A stretch of 64,000 nucleotides of DNA. It comes from Brachyspira innocens ATCC 29796 (GTDB lineage: Bacteria; Spirochaetota; Brachyspiria; Brachyspirales; Brachyspiraceae). The DNA lies in the NCBI RefSeq assembly GCF_000384655.1, contig NZ_ARQI01000122.1:1-64000 (forward strand). The letters run 5' to 3'. The notes under the pieces are model-generated. The model was given only the letters and a program-made list of their open reading frames with translations, was not told the DNA's origin and did not search any database. Positions 10,424 through 21,275 of this stretch are shown in pieces. How positions within the stretch are numbered: position 1 is the first letter of the stretch; every line of letters starts with the position of its first letter. A program made the translations under genes and the position numbers.

Positions 10424-11464
10424 TTAAAAGTCATCAAATAATCCCTTATCTAAATTATCGTCAAGTCTTGATGAAATATTTAAATACGAATAAGCCTTAT
10501 TAGTTGCCACTCTCCCTTTAGGGGTTCTTTTTATAAAGCCAGACTGTATCAAATAAGGCTCTATAACGTCCTCTATAGTTTCTATCTGCTCGGATAAAGA
10601 AACTGAAAGAGTGTCAACTCCTACAGGTCCGCCGTTATAGTGTTTAATAATAGTATTTAAATAAAGTTTGTCAAGTGCTTCAAAACCGTTTTTATCTATA
10701 CCCAATTTCTCTAAAGAATCACTTGCAAAATCTTCATCTATTTTAAAAACATCATGTACAGTGGCAAAGTCAAAAACACGCCTTAAAAGCCTATTAACTA
10801 TTCTAGGAGTACCCCTTGACCTTGAAGCTATTGAAAGAGCCGCAGAATCCGTTATATCTATATCCAAGAATTTGGAGCTTCTCTTTACTATATTTGCCAA
10901 ATCTTCATTAGTATAAAACTCAAGACGCTCTACTATTCCAAATCTGTCATAAAGAGGCGTACTTAATAGGCCGCTTCTAGTTGTAGCACCTATCAAAGTA
11001 AAATGAGGAAGTTTTACCCTAAAACTTTTGGCACTTGTACCCTCTCCAACCTTTATATCTACAAAAAAATCCTCCATAGCAGAGTAAAGCACCTCTTCTA
11101 CAACCGTTCTAAGGCGGTGTATCTCATCTATAAAAAGTATATCCTTCTCACCCAAAGTTGTAAGTATAGAAGCCAAATCACCAGGGCGTTCTATTATAGG
11201 GGCTGATGTTGCTTTGATACTGCTTCCCATCTCATTTGCTATTATTTGTGCAAGTGTTGTTTTTCCAAGCCCAGGCGGACCGTAAAATAATATATGATCC
11301 AAAGAAACATCTCTTTTTAAAGCACTCTTTATAAAAACTTTTAATTTTGATTTTATATTATTCTGTCCCAAAAAATCATCAAAACCTTTGGGTCTTATAG
11401 AGTTATTATTATCTTCCTTATCATAAGAAGTCTCTTCAGCATTAACTATACTTTCTTTATCCAT
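10424..11464 (-). CDS. ruvB: Holliday junction branch-migration ATPase RuvB
   Basis: The hexameric AAA+ motor that, with RuvA, drives branch migration of Holliday junctions in recombinational repair. The length of 346 residues is typical. Visible features are the [12 protein letters not shown] start of the AAA domain, Walker A GPPGLGKT (about 66-73), Walker [10 protein letters not shown], sensor region [18 protein letters not shown] with the arginine-containing tail, and the C-terminal winged-helix [10 protein letters not shown] and RTPKGRVAT. The first 22 residues are a variable acidic leader. ruvA and ruvC are not in the window. Confidence 0.97.
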   Translation of the reverse strand: MDKESIVNAEETSYDKEDNNNSIRPKGFDDFLGQNNIKSKLKVFIKSALKRDVSLDHILFYGPPGLGKTTLAQIIANEMGSSIKATSAPIIERPGDLASILTTLGEKDILFIDEIHRLRTVVEEVLYSAMEDFFVDIKVGEGTSAKSFRVKLPHFTLIGATTRSGLLSTPLYDRFGIVERLEFYTNEDLANIVKRSSKFLDIDITDSAALSIASRSRGTPRIVNRLLRRVFDFATVHDVFKIDEDFASDSLEKLGIDKNGFEALDKLYLNTIIKHYNGGPVGVDTLSVSLSEQIETIEDVIEPYLIQSGFIKRTPKGRVATNKAYSYLNISSRLDDNLDKGLFDDF

Positions 11465-11833
11465 AACTTTTTATAATTTTACAATACAAAAATATAGCAT
11501 ATATTATATACTAAAACTTATTAAATAACAAATTTATTTTATTTATGATTTTCAAAATATTCTTATAAAATATTTACACCATTTTATTATTAGTATTTAT
11601 AATAAAATTAAACAGATTAATATAATGAAAATTTGTAAGTTTGACAAAAATATATTTTTTAGTTGTTTATGGATATATCAGGAAATTTATAGAAAACTAG
11701 TATAAATATTATCATTAGAATACTGATATAATTATAAAATAATATGCAGCTTATAATTTTATTAATCAGTTATAAACTGCATATTAATAGATTTATAAAT
11801 TTAATAAAATTATTAATGCTAAAAAAATTAGTA
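11465..11833. other. Gene-free interval between the esterase gene and ruvB
   Basis: A 369-base AT-rich stretch with no coding potential that I can see. It should hold the ruvB promoter on the right-hand side of that gene. The only clear element is the hairpin listed at 11741-11785. Confidence 0.4.
11741..11785 (-). terminator. Long hairpin downstream of the esterase gene
   Basis: AATATGCAGCTTATAA (11741-11756) pairs with TTATAAACTGCATATT (11770-11785), a 16-bp stem with one G-U pair in the minus-strand RNA. The T-run is weak, so it may act as a 3'-end stabiliser or processing site rather than a strong terminator. Confidence 0.5.
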
Positions 11834-12814
11834 CTAAAGATTTAGAGAGCTTAAAAACTCCAATTTTCTCTCGCTCTGTTCATTATCTCCACCCTCATGA
11901 CCATTAAATGTATAAACATTAATAGATTTATCTCCAGCATAATTATTATACGCAGCAAATACAGTTGAAGGAGGGCATATAATATCCATAAGGCCAACTG
12001 AAAATAATGCTTTAACTTTAGATCTTTTAGCAAATAAAGCTCCGTCAAAATATGATAAAGTGTTAAAAGCAGTTTTTTCATGCATCCTGTTTGTTTTGCA
12101 AAATCTTGCTATTTCATTATAAGGCAAAGTATCAGTAATAGTACATGCTCTTTTATAGTCGCATAAAAAAGGAACATCTATCATAGCAGCTTCAATTTTT
12201 TCTTTAGTAAGAGATGATAAACCCAAAAGAGCAAGAGATATACCGCCGCCCTGACTTGTACCATTTATAGCTATTTTTCCAGTCAAAGAATGTTCTTTTG
12301 CAGCCTCTACGGATTTAACAGCATCAATAAATACTCTTTTATAATAATAATCTTTTTTATCGAGTATACCCATAGTAAGAAAGCCGTCAGCATGAGGCGT
12401 AGAACCTATAGGGTCTGGAGTTAATGCACCATTTCCGCCTTCTGCTCCCTGACCTCTTACCTCCATTACAAATACACTGTATCCTGCTGAAGGAAAAAGC
12501 AAATGTTTAATAGGATAGTCTCTTCCTCCGCCGTATCCTGGATAGCACATTATGCATGTTAACTTTTTATTGTTTTCTGAAGCATATTTAGGTGCTATAT
12601 ACCAGCCGTTTATTTTATGCTTTAAATACCCATTAAAACTTACACTCCAAACATCAAATAATTTTAAATGTGTATCTATTAATGTATATTTAGCCTCTGT
12701 ACTATGATTGTTTTCTTTTAAAGTATTATCCCAAAACTCATCAAAGTCTTTAGGCTCTTCAGATACACCTTTATATTTATAAAGTTCTTCCAAACTTAAA
12801 TCAAAAAAAGCCAT
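11834..12814 (-). CDS. Acetyl xylan esterase / cephalosporin-C deacetylase family hydrolase
   Basis: A 326-residue alpha/beta hydrolase of the AXE1 family that removes acetyl groups from acetylated sugars or oligosaccharides. The catalytic triad can be read: serine in NGTSQGGG (about 185), aspartate in GLMDIICPPST (about 273) and histidine in NGHEGG near the C-terminus. The oxyanion-side motif EVRGQG is present. No signal peptide is seen, so it acts in the cytoplasm on imported substrates. AGGAAGG precedes the ATG. Repeated AGTATAGTA motifs overlap the likely promoter and suggest repression. It stands divergent from an MFS transporter pair that may supply substrate (inference). Confidence 0.88.
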   Translation of the reverse strand: MAFFDLSLEELYKYKGVSEEPKDFDEFWDNTLKENNHSTEAKYTLIDTHLKLFDVWSVSFNGYLKHKINGWYIAPKYASENNKKLTCIMCYPGYGGGRDYPIKHLLFPSAGYSVFVMEVRGQGAEGGNGALTPDPIGSTPHADGFLTMGILDKKDYYYKRVFIDAVKSVEAAKEHSLTGKIAINGTSQGGGISLALLGLSSLTKEKIEAAMIDVPFLCDYKRACTITDTLPYNEIARFCKTNRMHEKTAFNTLSYFDGALFAKRSKVKALFSVGLMDIICPPSTVFAAYNNYAGDKSINVYTFNGHEGGDNEQSERKLEFLSSLNL

Positions 12815-12852
12815 AATTAAAAATCCTTCCTAATTTTTAAATAATTAATTTT

Positions 12853-12931
12853 TAGTATAGTATAATTTCTTTTTTTTTCAATTATCTTTTAAGTATAGTA
12901 AAATACCTTTTTATATATTTTTACTATACTA
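12853..12931. promoter_or_regulatory. Esterase promoter with three AGTATAGTA motifs (candidate operator)
   Basis: On the minus strand TTGAAA (12876-12881) and TATACT (12854-12859) are spaced 16 bases and fit a promoter for the esterase gene. The sequence AGTATAGTA occurs at 12854-12862 and 12892-12900 and inverted at 12922-12930. The latter two are the arms of a hairpin-like inverted repeat of about 14 bp. The first copy overlaps the -10 box. A regulator site is plausible, but no regulator gene is adjacent. Confidence 0.4.
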
Positions 12932-13072
12932 AATTGTGAAAAATCAATTATAAAAAACATGTTAAACAAAAAATTATTTTTTATATGAATTAGTAAATAA
13001 AATATTACAAAAAAATAAAAAAATTAAAAATAGCTATATCAATTTTTTTTAAAAGATATATATTATTTCACA

Positions 13073-13107
13073 AAAGGGACGCTATAAAAAGTGTCCCTTT
13101 TTTTACT
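13073..13107 (+). terminator. Orphan plus-strand terminator in the MFS leader
   Basis: AAAAGGGACGCT (about 13072-13083) pairs with AGTGTCCCTTTT with one G-U pair on the plus strand, followed by a run of T residues (to about 13104). No plus-strand gene lies upstream in this interval, and the MFS start codon is only about 45 bases further on. It therefore ends either a small RNA or an attenuated leader. The interval 12815-13151 otherwise holds only the motifs listed at 12853-12931. Confidence 0.6.
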
Positions 13108-13151
13108 TTTAAAAAACTATGATAAAAAATAATATTTGTTAGGGTGTAAAA

Positions 13152-14351
13152 ATGATAATTTTAATTTATTCTATGCCGTTTTTAATCTATTTGTGTTCAA
13201 GTATATTCAGCACTGTTTTAGTTATTAATGCCTCAAAGATGGGAGCTACTCCTTTTTTTATATCTATGCTTGGAGTCTCTTACGGTATGGGTATGATGAT
13301 TACAGCTGGAATATTTTCTAAAATAAAAATACCAAAAAAATACTATACCAACTTAATATATATAGAAGCTGTAATGCAGATGATAATATCTGCTTTATGC
13401 CTTATATTTATGCCTATGGAAATGTCTGTTTTTTATTCATTTCTCTACGGATGCAGTACTACAATATTTTTTGTATGTTTTCAGTCATCGCTTGATATAG
13501 TTTCAAAGGATATGCCTATAAGATTAAGCGGAGCATTATTTATATTTTCTTGGTCTTTGGGTTTTGCTGTCGGACCTTCTATTACTGGACTTATATACGA
13601 TATAAATTATAAAATAGGTTTTTATATTGTTATAGCTATGAGCTTTATTATTTTTATTTTCTTTTATCTATCTAGGCACTTGAGATTTAAAGCAAACAGA
13701 ATAAAAAAATTCGACGAACCATTTATGAGAGCCCCAAGATATAAAGTATATATAGGCTGGCTTATAATATTTGTAGGCGCTTTGGTACTTCATACTTTAA
13801 GATTTATGTTTCTTGATTATGGTATAAAAGAGGCTGGGCTTTCTGAGGCTAAAGCTGCAATGCTTGTAGGAAGTTTATCGGCTTTTATGGCTGTTGGTAC
13901 TTTAGTAGGATCTTTTTATTTAAGATTTTTAGAGAAAAAAAGAGTATTTACAATAGTAGGTCTTCTCACTCCTATAGCTTTAACATTAATTTTAATAAGC
14001 AAAAATTTTTATGTATTTATAATAGCGTTTATGTTTTTAGGACTTGTAAGCGGATTCGGATATTTCTTCGGGCTTTACTATGCTTTGGCTGATCAGGAAA
14101 ACTCATCTTCAAATGTTGCTGTAAATGAAGCATTAACAGGGGTTGCGGCTTTATTTATACCTTTTAGTGTAGGATATTTAGCTTCGCATTATTCCTACTT
14201 TGTGGGATTTTTATTTATGATGATAGTATCTTTAATATGCTACATTATAGCAATAGTAATAATGTATAAGAAAAGACTATCTTCATATAAAGAAAAATTA
14301 AATGATGAAAAAATAGAAAACAGAATAATAAAACAATCAAATATGCAGTAA
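13152..14351 (+). CDS. MFS transporter, tandem copy 1
   Basis: A 399-residue polytopic inner-membrane protein with about 12 hydrophobic segments and a central basic loop (about residues 180-195), the usual major facilitator layout. Substrate unknown. Segments such as FFGLYYALADQENSSSNVAVNEALTG near residue 310 are shared almost exactly with the next gene. By eye about two thirds of residues match that gene, more in the C-terminal half, so the pair arose by tandem duplication. Initiation follows AGGGTG. A plus-strand terminator in its leader hints at attenuation. Confidence 0.85.
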   Translation: MIILIYSMPFLIYLCSSIFSTVLVINASKMGATPFFISMLGVSYGMGMMITAGIFSKIKIPKKYYTNLIYIEAVMQMIISALCLIFMPMEMSVFYSFLYGCSTTIFFVCFQSSLDIVSKDMPIRLSGALFIFSWSLGFAVGPSITGLIYDINYKIGFYIVIAMSFIIFIFFYLSRHLRFKANRIKKFDEPFMRAPRYKVYIGWLIIFVGALVLHTLRFMFLDYGIKEAGLSEAKAAMLVGSLSAFMAVGTLVGSFYLRFLEKKRVFTIVGLLTPIALTLILISKNFYVFIIAFMFLGLVSGFGYFFGLYYALADQENSSSNVAVNEALTGVAALFIPFSVGYLASHYSYFVGFLFMMIVSLICYIIAIVIMYKKRLSSYKEKLNDEKIENRIIKQSNMQ

Positions 14352-14395
14352 TATTCACTGCTTAAAAAACAATTATTAATCAGAGGTTAAATAAA

Positions 14396-15586
14396 ATGAT
14401 TATTTTAGTTTATTCAATGCCTTTTCTAATTTACTTATGCTCAAGTATATTCAGTACAGTTTTGGTTATCAATGCTTCCAAAGCAATGGCAACACCATTT
14501 TTTATATCATTAATAGGTGTTTCATACGGTACTGGTATGATGATAAGTGCAAGTATATTTTCAAAGTTTAAAATACCAAAGAGAATATATCCTCAAATAT
14601 TGTACGCAGAAGCATGCTCTCAAATAATAATATCTGTATTATGTTTGATATATTTAAAAAACGAGATGGTGCTTTTATATTCATTTTTATTTGGAGCTAA
14701 TGTAACAGCATTTTTTGTATGTTTTCAGTCTTTACTTGATTCTGTTTCCAAAGATTTGCCTATAAGAATAAGCAGCGGGCTTTTTATATTCTCTTGGACT
14801 TTGGGGCTTGCCGTAGGACCTATTGTTACTGGTTTTATATATAAACTCAATCCTAATATAGGTTTTATTATTGTTATAGCTATGAGTATTTTAATATTTA
14901 CTTTTTTCTATATGTCAAGGCATCTTCATTTGAAGGACAATCATCATAAATGGGAAGAGCCTTTTATGAGAGCTCCAAGGTACAAGGTATATATAGGCTG
15001 GCTTATAATATTTGTAGGTGCTGCTGTACTTCATACTTTAAGATTTATGTTTCTTGATTATGGTATTAAAGAGGCTGGACTTTCAGAATCTAAAGCTGCA
15101 ATGCTTGTAGGAAGTTTATCGGCTTTTATGGCTATAGGGGCATTATTTTCTGCATTTTATTTAAGGTCTTTAGAAACAAAAAGAGTATTTACTGTGGTAG
15201 GATTATTAACTCCTGCTGCACTTACATTAATACTTATTACTAAAAATTTTTGGATATTTTTAATAGCATTTGTATTTTTAGGTTTTGTAAGCGGATTCGG
15301 ATATTTCTTCGGGCTTTACTATGCTTTGGCCGACCAAGAAAACTCTACTGCAAATGTAGCTGTTAATGAGGCTCTTACTGGAATAGCTGCTTTAATAATA
15401 CCTTTTGCTGTTGGGTATTTAGCTTCTAACTTTTCATATTTCATAGCATTTTTATTTATGATGATAGTATCTTTAATATGCTACTCTATAGCTATATATA
15501 TAATGTGGCAGAAAAAAAGAACTGCTCTTCTTAAAGAGAAGTTTAAAAAAATTATAGAAGAAGCAGATGAACAGTATGAAAAATAA
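14396..15586 (+). CDS. MFS transporter, tandem copy 2
   Basis: A 396-residue paralogue of the preceding transporter with the same start (MIILVYSMPFLIYLCSS), the same membrane layout and the same conserved central segment MRAPRYKVYIGWLIIFVGA. The genes are 44 bases apart with no terminator between, so they are probably one transcript. Divergence concentrates in the second to fifth membrane segments and the C-terminal tail, which may mean different substrate preference (inference). AGAGG precedes the ATG. Confidence 0.85.
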   Translation: MIILVYSMPFLIYLCSSIFSTVLVINASKAMATPFFISLIGVSYGTGMMISASIFSKFKIPKRIYPQILYAEACSQIIISVLCLIYLKNEMVLLYSFLFGANVTAFFVCFQSLLDSVSKDLPIRISSGLFIFSWTLGLAVGPIVTGFIYKLNPNIGFIIVIAMSILIFTFFYMSRHLHLKDNHHKWEEPFMRAPRYKVYIGWLIIFVGAAVLHTLRFMFLDYGIKEAGLSESKAAMLVGSLSAFMAIGALFSAFYLRSLETKRVFTVVGLLTPAALTLILITKNFWIFLIAFVFLGFVSGFGYFFGLYYALADQENSTANVAVNEALTGIAALIIPFAVGYLASNFSYFIAFLFMMIVSLICYSIAIYIMWQKKRTALLKEKFKKIIEEADEQYEK

Positions 15587-15610
15587 AATTTTATTAATAC
15601 TATAATAAAA

Positions 15611-15649
15611 AATATAATACTCATTTATTAATAAAATGAGTATTATATT
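15611..15649. terminator. Bidirectional terminator between MFS pair and glycerol operon
   Basis: A stem of about 17 bp (AATATAATACTCATTTA and its complement) with a 4-5 base loop lies between convergent genes. Flanking A/T runs serve both strands. Confidence 0.75.
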
Positions 15650-15664
15650 AATAAATAAAAAAAA

Positions 15665-16024
15665 TTAAATAGCTTCTATATTTCTAGTAGCTACTATGTC
15701 CGCACCAGCAGCATTATGAAGCACAACATCTCCAATATGAATAGGAGCCTGAACTTCTACAGTTTTTAAAGCCTCTAAACATTCATTAATTCTTGATTTA
15801 TCTATAGGCTCTTTAGTTTTTACTGGAAGCATTTTTAATTTTCCATTTTTTATTTTTACTATAGAAGTAACCATTCTCACTGGACGAACAACCTCATCTC
15901 TGGCATAAGTGTCTCCTCTTTTGCAGGTATTACCGCTTACACTCATAACCTGATTTCCGTCCATCTCCACAGACAAAGCACAGCCCATAGGGCAGCATAT
16001 ACAAGTTAATTCTTTTTTTTCCAT
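15665..16024 (-). CDS. DUF1667 protein, glycerol operon
   Basis: A 119-residue protein of the DUF1667 family, commonly found next to FAD oxidoreductases in glycerol clusters of anaerobes. The N-terminus has ELTCICCPMGCAL, and another cysteine occurs in NTCKRGDTYA, so a metal or Fe-S site is likely. A GTG codon 21 bases upstream is also open. The ATG at 16024 is preferred because AAGGA stands 8 bases before it and the cysteine motif follows directly. It is the last gene of the operon, 30 bases after the oxidoreductase. It probably helps electron transfer from the dehydrogenase pair (inference). Confidence 0.85.
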   Translation of the reverse strand: MEKKELTCICCPMGCALSVEMDGNQVMSVSGNTCKRGDTYARDEVVRPVRMVTSIVKIKNGKLKMLPVKTKEPIDKSRINECLEALKTVEVQAPIHIGDVVLHNAAGADIVATRNIEAI

Positions 16025-16054
16025 ATAATAATCCTTGAATAACACTTAATATTA

Positions 16055-17329
16055 TTAATTGTCTTCTATCTTAAACTCAATATTTTTAAGACCTTCTTTT
16101 GAAAGCATAGCCTTATCTAATTTAACACTTTCCATTTCACCGGGAGCAAATATCAAATGCTTTTTATGTATTACTCTCTCACCGTCAAAATATACATTTA
16201 AGAATTTGTTTTGGAATATAGCACTTACTCTAAATCTTACCATAACATGATCATCTACATTATGAGCATTAATCATAGAAGGCACAGTATATCTCACACC
16301 ATTAGAGCCTTTTAGAGATATAGAATTTGTGTTATCTCTTCTTTTGTTTTTAAGTACATACTCAGCAGCACTTTTTCCAGCAGTTTCAGCCTCTTCAGAA
16401 ACAAAATCTACCAAGTCATGAACATGAAGAACATTACCGCAGGAGAATACTCCGTCAATATTAGTCTCCAAACTTTCATTAACTATAGCACCAGATGTTA
16501 TAGGGTTAATCTCAACACCAATCTCTTTTGAAAGCTCATTTTCTGGTATAAGCCCAACAGACAAAAGCAAAGTATCGCATGAATAATATTCTTCAGTGCC
16601 TTTTATAGGCTTCATATTCTCATCAACTTTAGCTATTGTAACTCCTTCAAGTCTGTCCTTACCTTTTATGTCTATAACAGTATGACTTAATTTAAGAGGT
16701 ATATTAAAATCGTCCAAACACTGAACTATATTTCTTTTAAGCCCTCCAGAAAAAGGAAGTATCTCAGCAACCACTTTAACTTTAGCTCCCTCAAAAGTCA
16801 TTCTCCTAGCCATAATAAGACCAATATCCCCAGAACCAAGTATAACAACTTCCTTGCCAGGCATATATCCTTCTATATTTACTAAATGCTGAGCAGCACC
16901 AGCAGAAAATATTCCAGCAGGTCTAAATCCAGGTATATTCAAAGCCCCTCTTGAACGCTCACGGCAGCCCATAGCAAGTATCACAGCTTTGGCATTAATC
17001 TCAACTAAACCTTCTTCTTTATTTATATAAATAATTTTTTTAGTTTTATCATTATTGAGTACAATATCCAAAACCATAGTATTGAGTTTATAATTAATAT
17101 TTAAATCATAAACTTTTTCTATAAATCTGTAAGCATATTCAGGACCTGTAAGCTCTTCACCAAATCTATGAAGCCCAAAACCATTATGTATGCATTGATT
17201 GAGTATGCCTCCAAGCACCTCATCGCGTTCCAACATAAGTAAATTATCTATGCCGTTTTCTTTAGCAGAAACAGCAGCAGCAAGCCCAGCAGGACCTCCG
17301 CCTATAACAACAACATCATAAGACTGCAT
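16055..17329 (-). CDS. NAD(P)/FAD-dependent oxidoreductase, glycerol operon
   Basis: A 424-residue pyridine nucleotide-disulfide-type oxidoreductase. The N-terminal FAD-binding motif is GGGPAGLAAAVSA (about 9-21), the second dinucleotide motif is ILGSGDIGLIMARRM (about 158), and the late FAD contact is DGVFSCGNVLHVHD (about 290). CIHNGFG near residue 47 resembles the conserved segment of proteins in this cluster. It lies between the glycerol-3-phosphate dehydrogenase-like gene and DUF1667, an arrangement typical of anaerobic glycerol oxidation. It probably passes electrons from the dehydrogenase to NAD(P) or another acceptor. The exact acceptor is unknown. Confidence 0.88.
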   Translation of the reverse strand: MQSYDVVVIGGGPAGLAAAVSAKENGIDNLLMLERDEVLGGILNQCIHNGFGLHRFGEELTGPEYAYRFIEKVYDLNINYKLNTMVLDIVLNNDKTKKIIYINKEEGLVEINAKAVILAMGCRERSRGALNIPGFRPAGIFSAGAAQHLVNIEGYMPGKEVVILGSGDIGLIMARRMTFEGAKVKVVAEILPFSGGLKRNIVQCLDDFNIPLKLSHTVIDIKGKDRLEGVTIAKVDENMKPIKGTEEYYSCDTLLLSVGLIPENELSKEIGVEINPITSGAIVNESLETNIDGVFSCGNVLHVHDLVDFVSEEAETAGKSAAEYVLKNKRRDNTNSISLKGSNGVRYTVPSMINAHNVDDHVMVRFRVSAIFQNKFLNVYFDGERVIHKKHLIFAPGEMESVKLDKAMLSKEGLKNIEFKIEDN

Positions 17330-17393
17330 TTTTACTCCTTAAATAAAAACAAATGATTATATTGTTTTTAATTAAATACTAATAATCTCTAAA

Positions 17394-18833
17394 TCAAAAA
17401 GTTTCCTTATCATATCCGACAACTATTTCAGAGCCTTTGCCGCATTTAGTAATAGTTATAGGAGAAACATTAAGTTCTCTTGCTAATATCTCTATTATCT
17501 TAGGAGAACAGAAACCGCCCTGACATCTTCCAAGACCAGCACGTACTCTTCTTTTTACTCCGTCAAGAGATTTGGCTCCTATAGGACTTTTTATAGCTTC
17601 TACAATCTCACCCTCAGTTACCTTTTCACATCTGCATATTATATGTCCGTATAAAGGATTTTCTTTTATGAGTTTATTTTTCTCTTCATTAGAAAGTTTA
17701 TTAAAATGAGTTATTCCCTTTCTTTTTTCTATAAAGTTTTCTTTTTTCTCGAAGTTTCCTTTTTTGCTTACGATGTCTGCCACCATTAAACCAATAGCAG
17801 GAGAAGAAACAAGACCAGGGGATTCTATACCAGCACAGTCGAAAAATCCTTCGCAGTCTTCAAGCTCTTTTATGATAAACTCATGATTATCTTCATGAGG
17901 ACGAAGCCCGCAGAATGAAGTTATAACTTTATTATATGGTATATTTTTTACTGTGAGTTTTGACTTTTCTATAATCTGAGCAAGTCCTTCAGCTGTGGTA
18001 TTTAATCCCTCTTTATCTTCTATATCAATAGCTGTAGGTCCAAGCATTATATTGCCATGAGCTGTAGGAGTAACTAATATACCTTTACCCAATTTTGTAG
18101 GAAGTGCAAATATTGTAGAAGTTACTAGATTATCAACTTCTTTGTCAAGCAATATATAGTCTCCTCTTCTTGGAGTAATATGTATTTTGTTTTGGCTCAT
18201 CATATTATGAAACTTATCAGCATAAACTCCAGCAGCATTAACAATATATTTAGCTTTTATAGGTCCGTTATTAGTTTCAGCTTCAAAAGTGCCGTCATCA
18301 AGTTTTTTGATATTTATAACTTCAGTATAGAACTTAAATTCGACTCCGTTAGCATGAGCATTTTCAGCATAAGCAATATTTAATATAAAAGGATCAACTA
18401 TACCTCCAGTAGGAGCATACAAAGCAGCACATACATTGTCGTTTAGATTAGGCTCTTTTTTATGAACTTCTTCTCTGTTTAATATTTGAAGTCCTTCAAC
18501 TCCGTTTTTTATTCCTCTTTCATATATAGCTTTAAGATTAGGAATATCCTCTTCATTAGTACATACTACAAGTGAACCATTCTGTTTAAAAGGCACATCA
18601 AGGTCTTCGGCTATTTTTTTCATCATCTTATTGCCAAGAACATTTAACTTTGCCATAAGAGAACCATTTGCCGCATCAAAACCTGCATGCACTATTCCAC
18701 TGTTGGATTTTGAAGTGCCTGAACAAACATCTTCGCCTCTTTCAACAACACATATACTAGCCTTATACCTAGATAGTTCGCGTGCTGAAGAAGTACCAGA
18801 CACACCAGCACCAATAATTAATATATCATACAT
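17394..18833 (-). CDS. FAD-dependent glycerol-3-phosphate dehydrogenase-like protein with BFD domain
   Basis: Oxidises glycerol-3-phosphate to dihydroxyacetone phosphate with FAD, judged by family and context. The 479 residues begin MYDILIIGAGVSGTSSARELSRY, the FAD-binding fold. A DAO domain extends to about residue 355 (GLRPHEDNHEF). The C-terminal BFD-like [2Fe-2S] domain has CRC near 410 and CQGGFC about 35 residues later. An in-frame extension 26 codons upstream exists, but GAGGGA before the ATG at 18833 and the fold decide this start. It follows glpK. A hydrogen-peroxide-forming GlpO oxidase is an alternative, though the Fe-S domain favours a dehydrogenase. Confidence 0.87.
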   Translation of the reverse strand: MYDILIIGAGVSGTSSARELSRYKASICVVERGEDVCSGTSKSNSGIVHAGFDAANGSLMAKLNVLGNKMMKKIAEDLDVPFKQNGSLVVCTNEEDIPNLKAIYERGIKNGVEGLQILNREEVHKKEPNLNDNVCAALYAPTGGIVDPFILNIAYAENAHANGVEFKFYTEVINIKKLDDGTFEAETNNGPIKAKYIVNAAGVYADKFHNMMSQNKIHITPRRGDYILLDKEVDNLVTSTIFALPTKLGKGILVTPTAHGNIMLGPTAIDIEDKEGLNTTAEGLAQIIEKSKLTVKNIPYNKVITSFCGLRPHEDNHEFIIKELEDCEGFFDCAGIESPGLVSSPAIGLMVADIVSKKGNFEKKENFIEKRKGITHFNKLSNEEKNKLIKENPLYGHIICRCEKVTEGEIVEAIKSPIGAKSLDGVKRRVRAGLGRCQGGFCSPKIIEILARELNVSPITITKCGKGSEIVVGYDKETF

Positions 18834-18894
18834 TATATATCCCTCGTAAATTATATTAGATGTTATTAATTGAAATAAATAATTAAGAACTAAA

Positions 18895-18937
18895 TGCATA
18901 TTAATATTCAATTATTACAGATGAATATTAATATGCA
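18895..18937. repeat. Perfect 16-bp inverted repeat between glpK and the dehydrogenase gene
   Basis: TGCATATTAATATTCA (18895-18910) is exactly repeated in inverse orientation at 18922-18937 around an 11-base loop. No T-run follows on the minus strand, so simple termination is unlikely. It could set the mRNA ratio or stability within the glycerol operon, or be an operator for a secondary promoter. Confidence 0.7.
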
Positions 18938-18956
18938 AGATAATGACAATAAGAAA

Positions 18957-20480
<1,524 letters not shown>

Positions 20481-21224
20481 TTATTGTTTTTTAGCAAATA
20501 CTTTTCCAACAGTAAAATCATATATAATAGCACCTAAAACTCCGCCTACTATAGGTCCTACAATTGGAACTATCCATATATTACTTCCGTCAGTAAGTCC
20601 GTTATTTTTAAATCCTGCAGCAACAGCAAAAAGTCTAGGTCCTAAATCTCTTGCTGGATTGATAGCATAACCATGCATAAAACCAAATGAAAGTCCTATA
20701 GCAACTATTATAAGCCCAACTACTATAGGTCCTAAATTAGAGCCTGCAGGAGTATTATTAGCATCTCCTGTAGCAAGAATTAAAAATACTAAAAGAAATG
20801 TTCCTACTACTTGGTCTATAAATCCAGGCCAAAATCCAGGTACTGCAGGAAAAGTAGCAAAAACACCTGTAGTGCTTGAAAATGTAGGATCAACTTCTAT
20901 CCACTTTCCATAATAAACAGCAAATACTATAGCAGCCCCTATAAAACAGCCTATCATCTGTGCTATAACATAATACCAAACTTTAGACCACTGAAAACGT
21001 CCTGTAGTGGCTAATGTTAAAGTAACAGCTGGATTAAGATGAGCACCGCTTATCTTTCCAGATGCATATATACCAAAAGTAACGGCAAGTCCCCAAGCTA
21101 TGTGTATATTAATAGCTGCCCCATTATTACATACATTAACTGCTGCAACTACACCGCATCCAAATAAAATTAAAATCATAGACCCCATCAATTCAGCTAA
21201 AAATTCTGCTTTCTTACTATACAT
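20481..21224 (-). CDS. glpF: Glycerol uptake facilitator (aquaglyceroporin)
   Basis: A passive inner-membrane channel for glycerol. The protein has 247 residues with six membrane segments and the two half-helix NPA motifs HLNPAVTLTLA (about 66) and AINPARDLGPRLF (about 187). The Asp after the second NPA (NPARD) is typical of glycerol facilitators rather than pure water channels. ATGGAGGT precedes the start. It lies between rubrerythrin and glpK with no terminator on either side. Confidence 0.96.
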   Translation of the reverse strand: MYSKKAEFLAELMGSMILILFGCGVVAAVNVCNNGAAINIHIAWGLAVTFGIYASGKISGAHLNPAVTLTLATTGRFQWSKVWYYVIAQMIGCFIGAAIVFAVYYGKWIEVDPTFSSTTGVFATFPAVPGFWPGFIDQVVGTFLLVFLILATGDANNTPAGSNLGPIVVGLIIVAIGLSFGFMHGYAINPARDLGPRLFAVAAGFKNNGLTDGSNIWIVPIVGPIVGGVLGAIIYDFTVGKVFAKKQ

Positions 21225-21275
21225 ACTTTAACCTCCATAAATAATAGTTTTTTAATAATATGTGTTTTTAATTAA

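Noticed and set aside
18834-18911. N-terminal extension of the glycerol-3-phosphate dehydrogenase-like protein
   Set aside because: The FAD fold starts directly at the ATG at 18833, which has a GAGGGA site; the extra 26 codons are AT-rich leader sequence.
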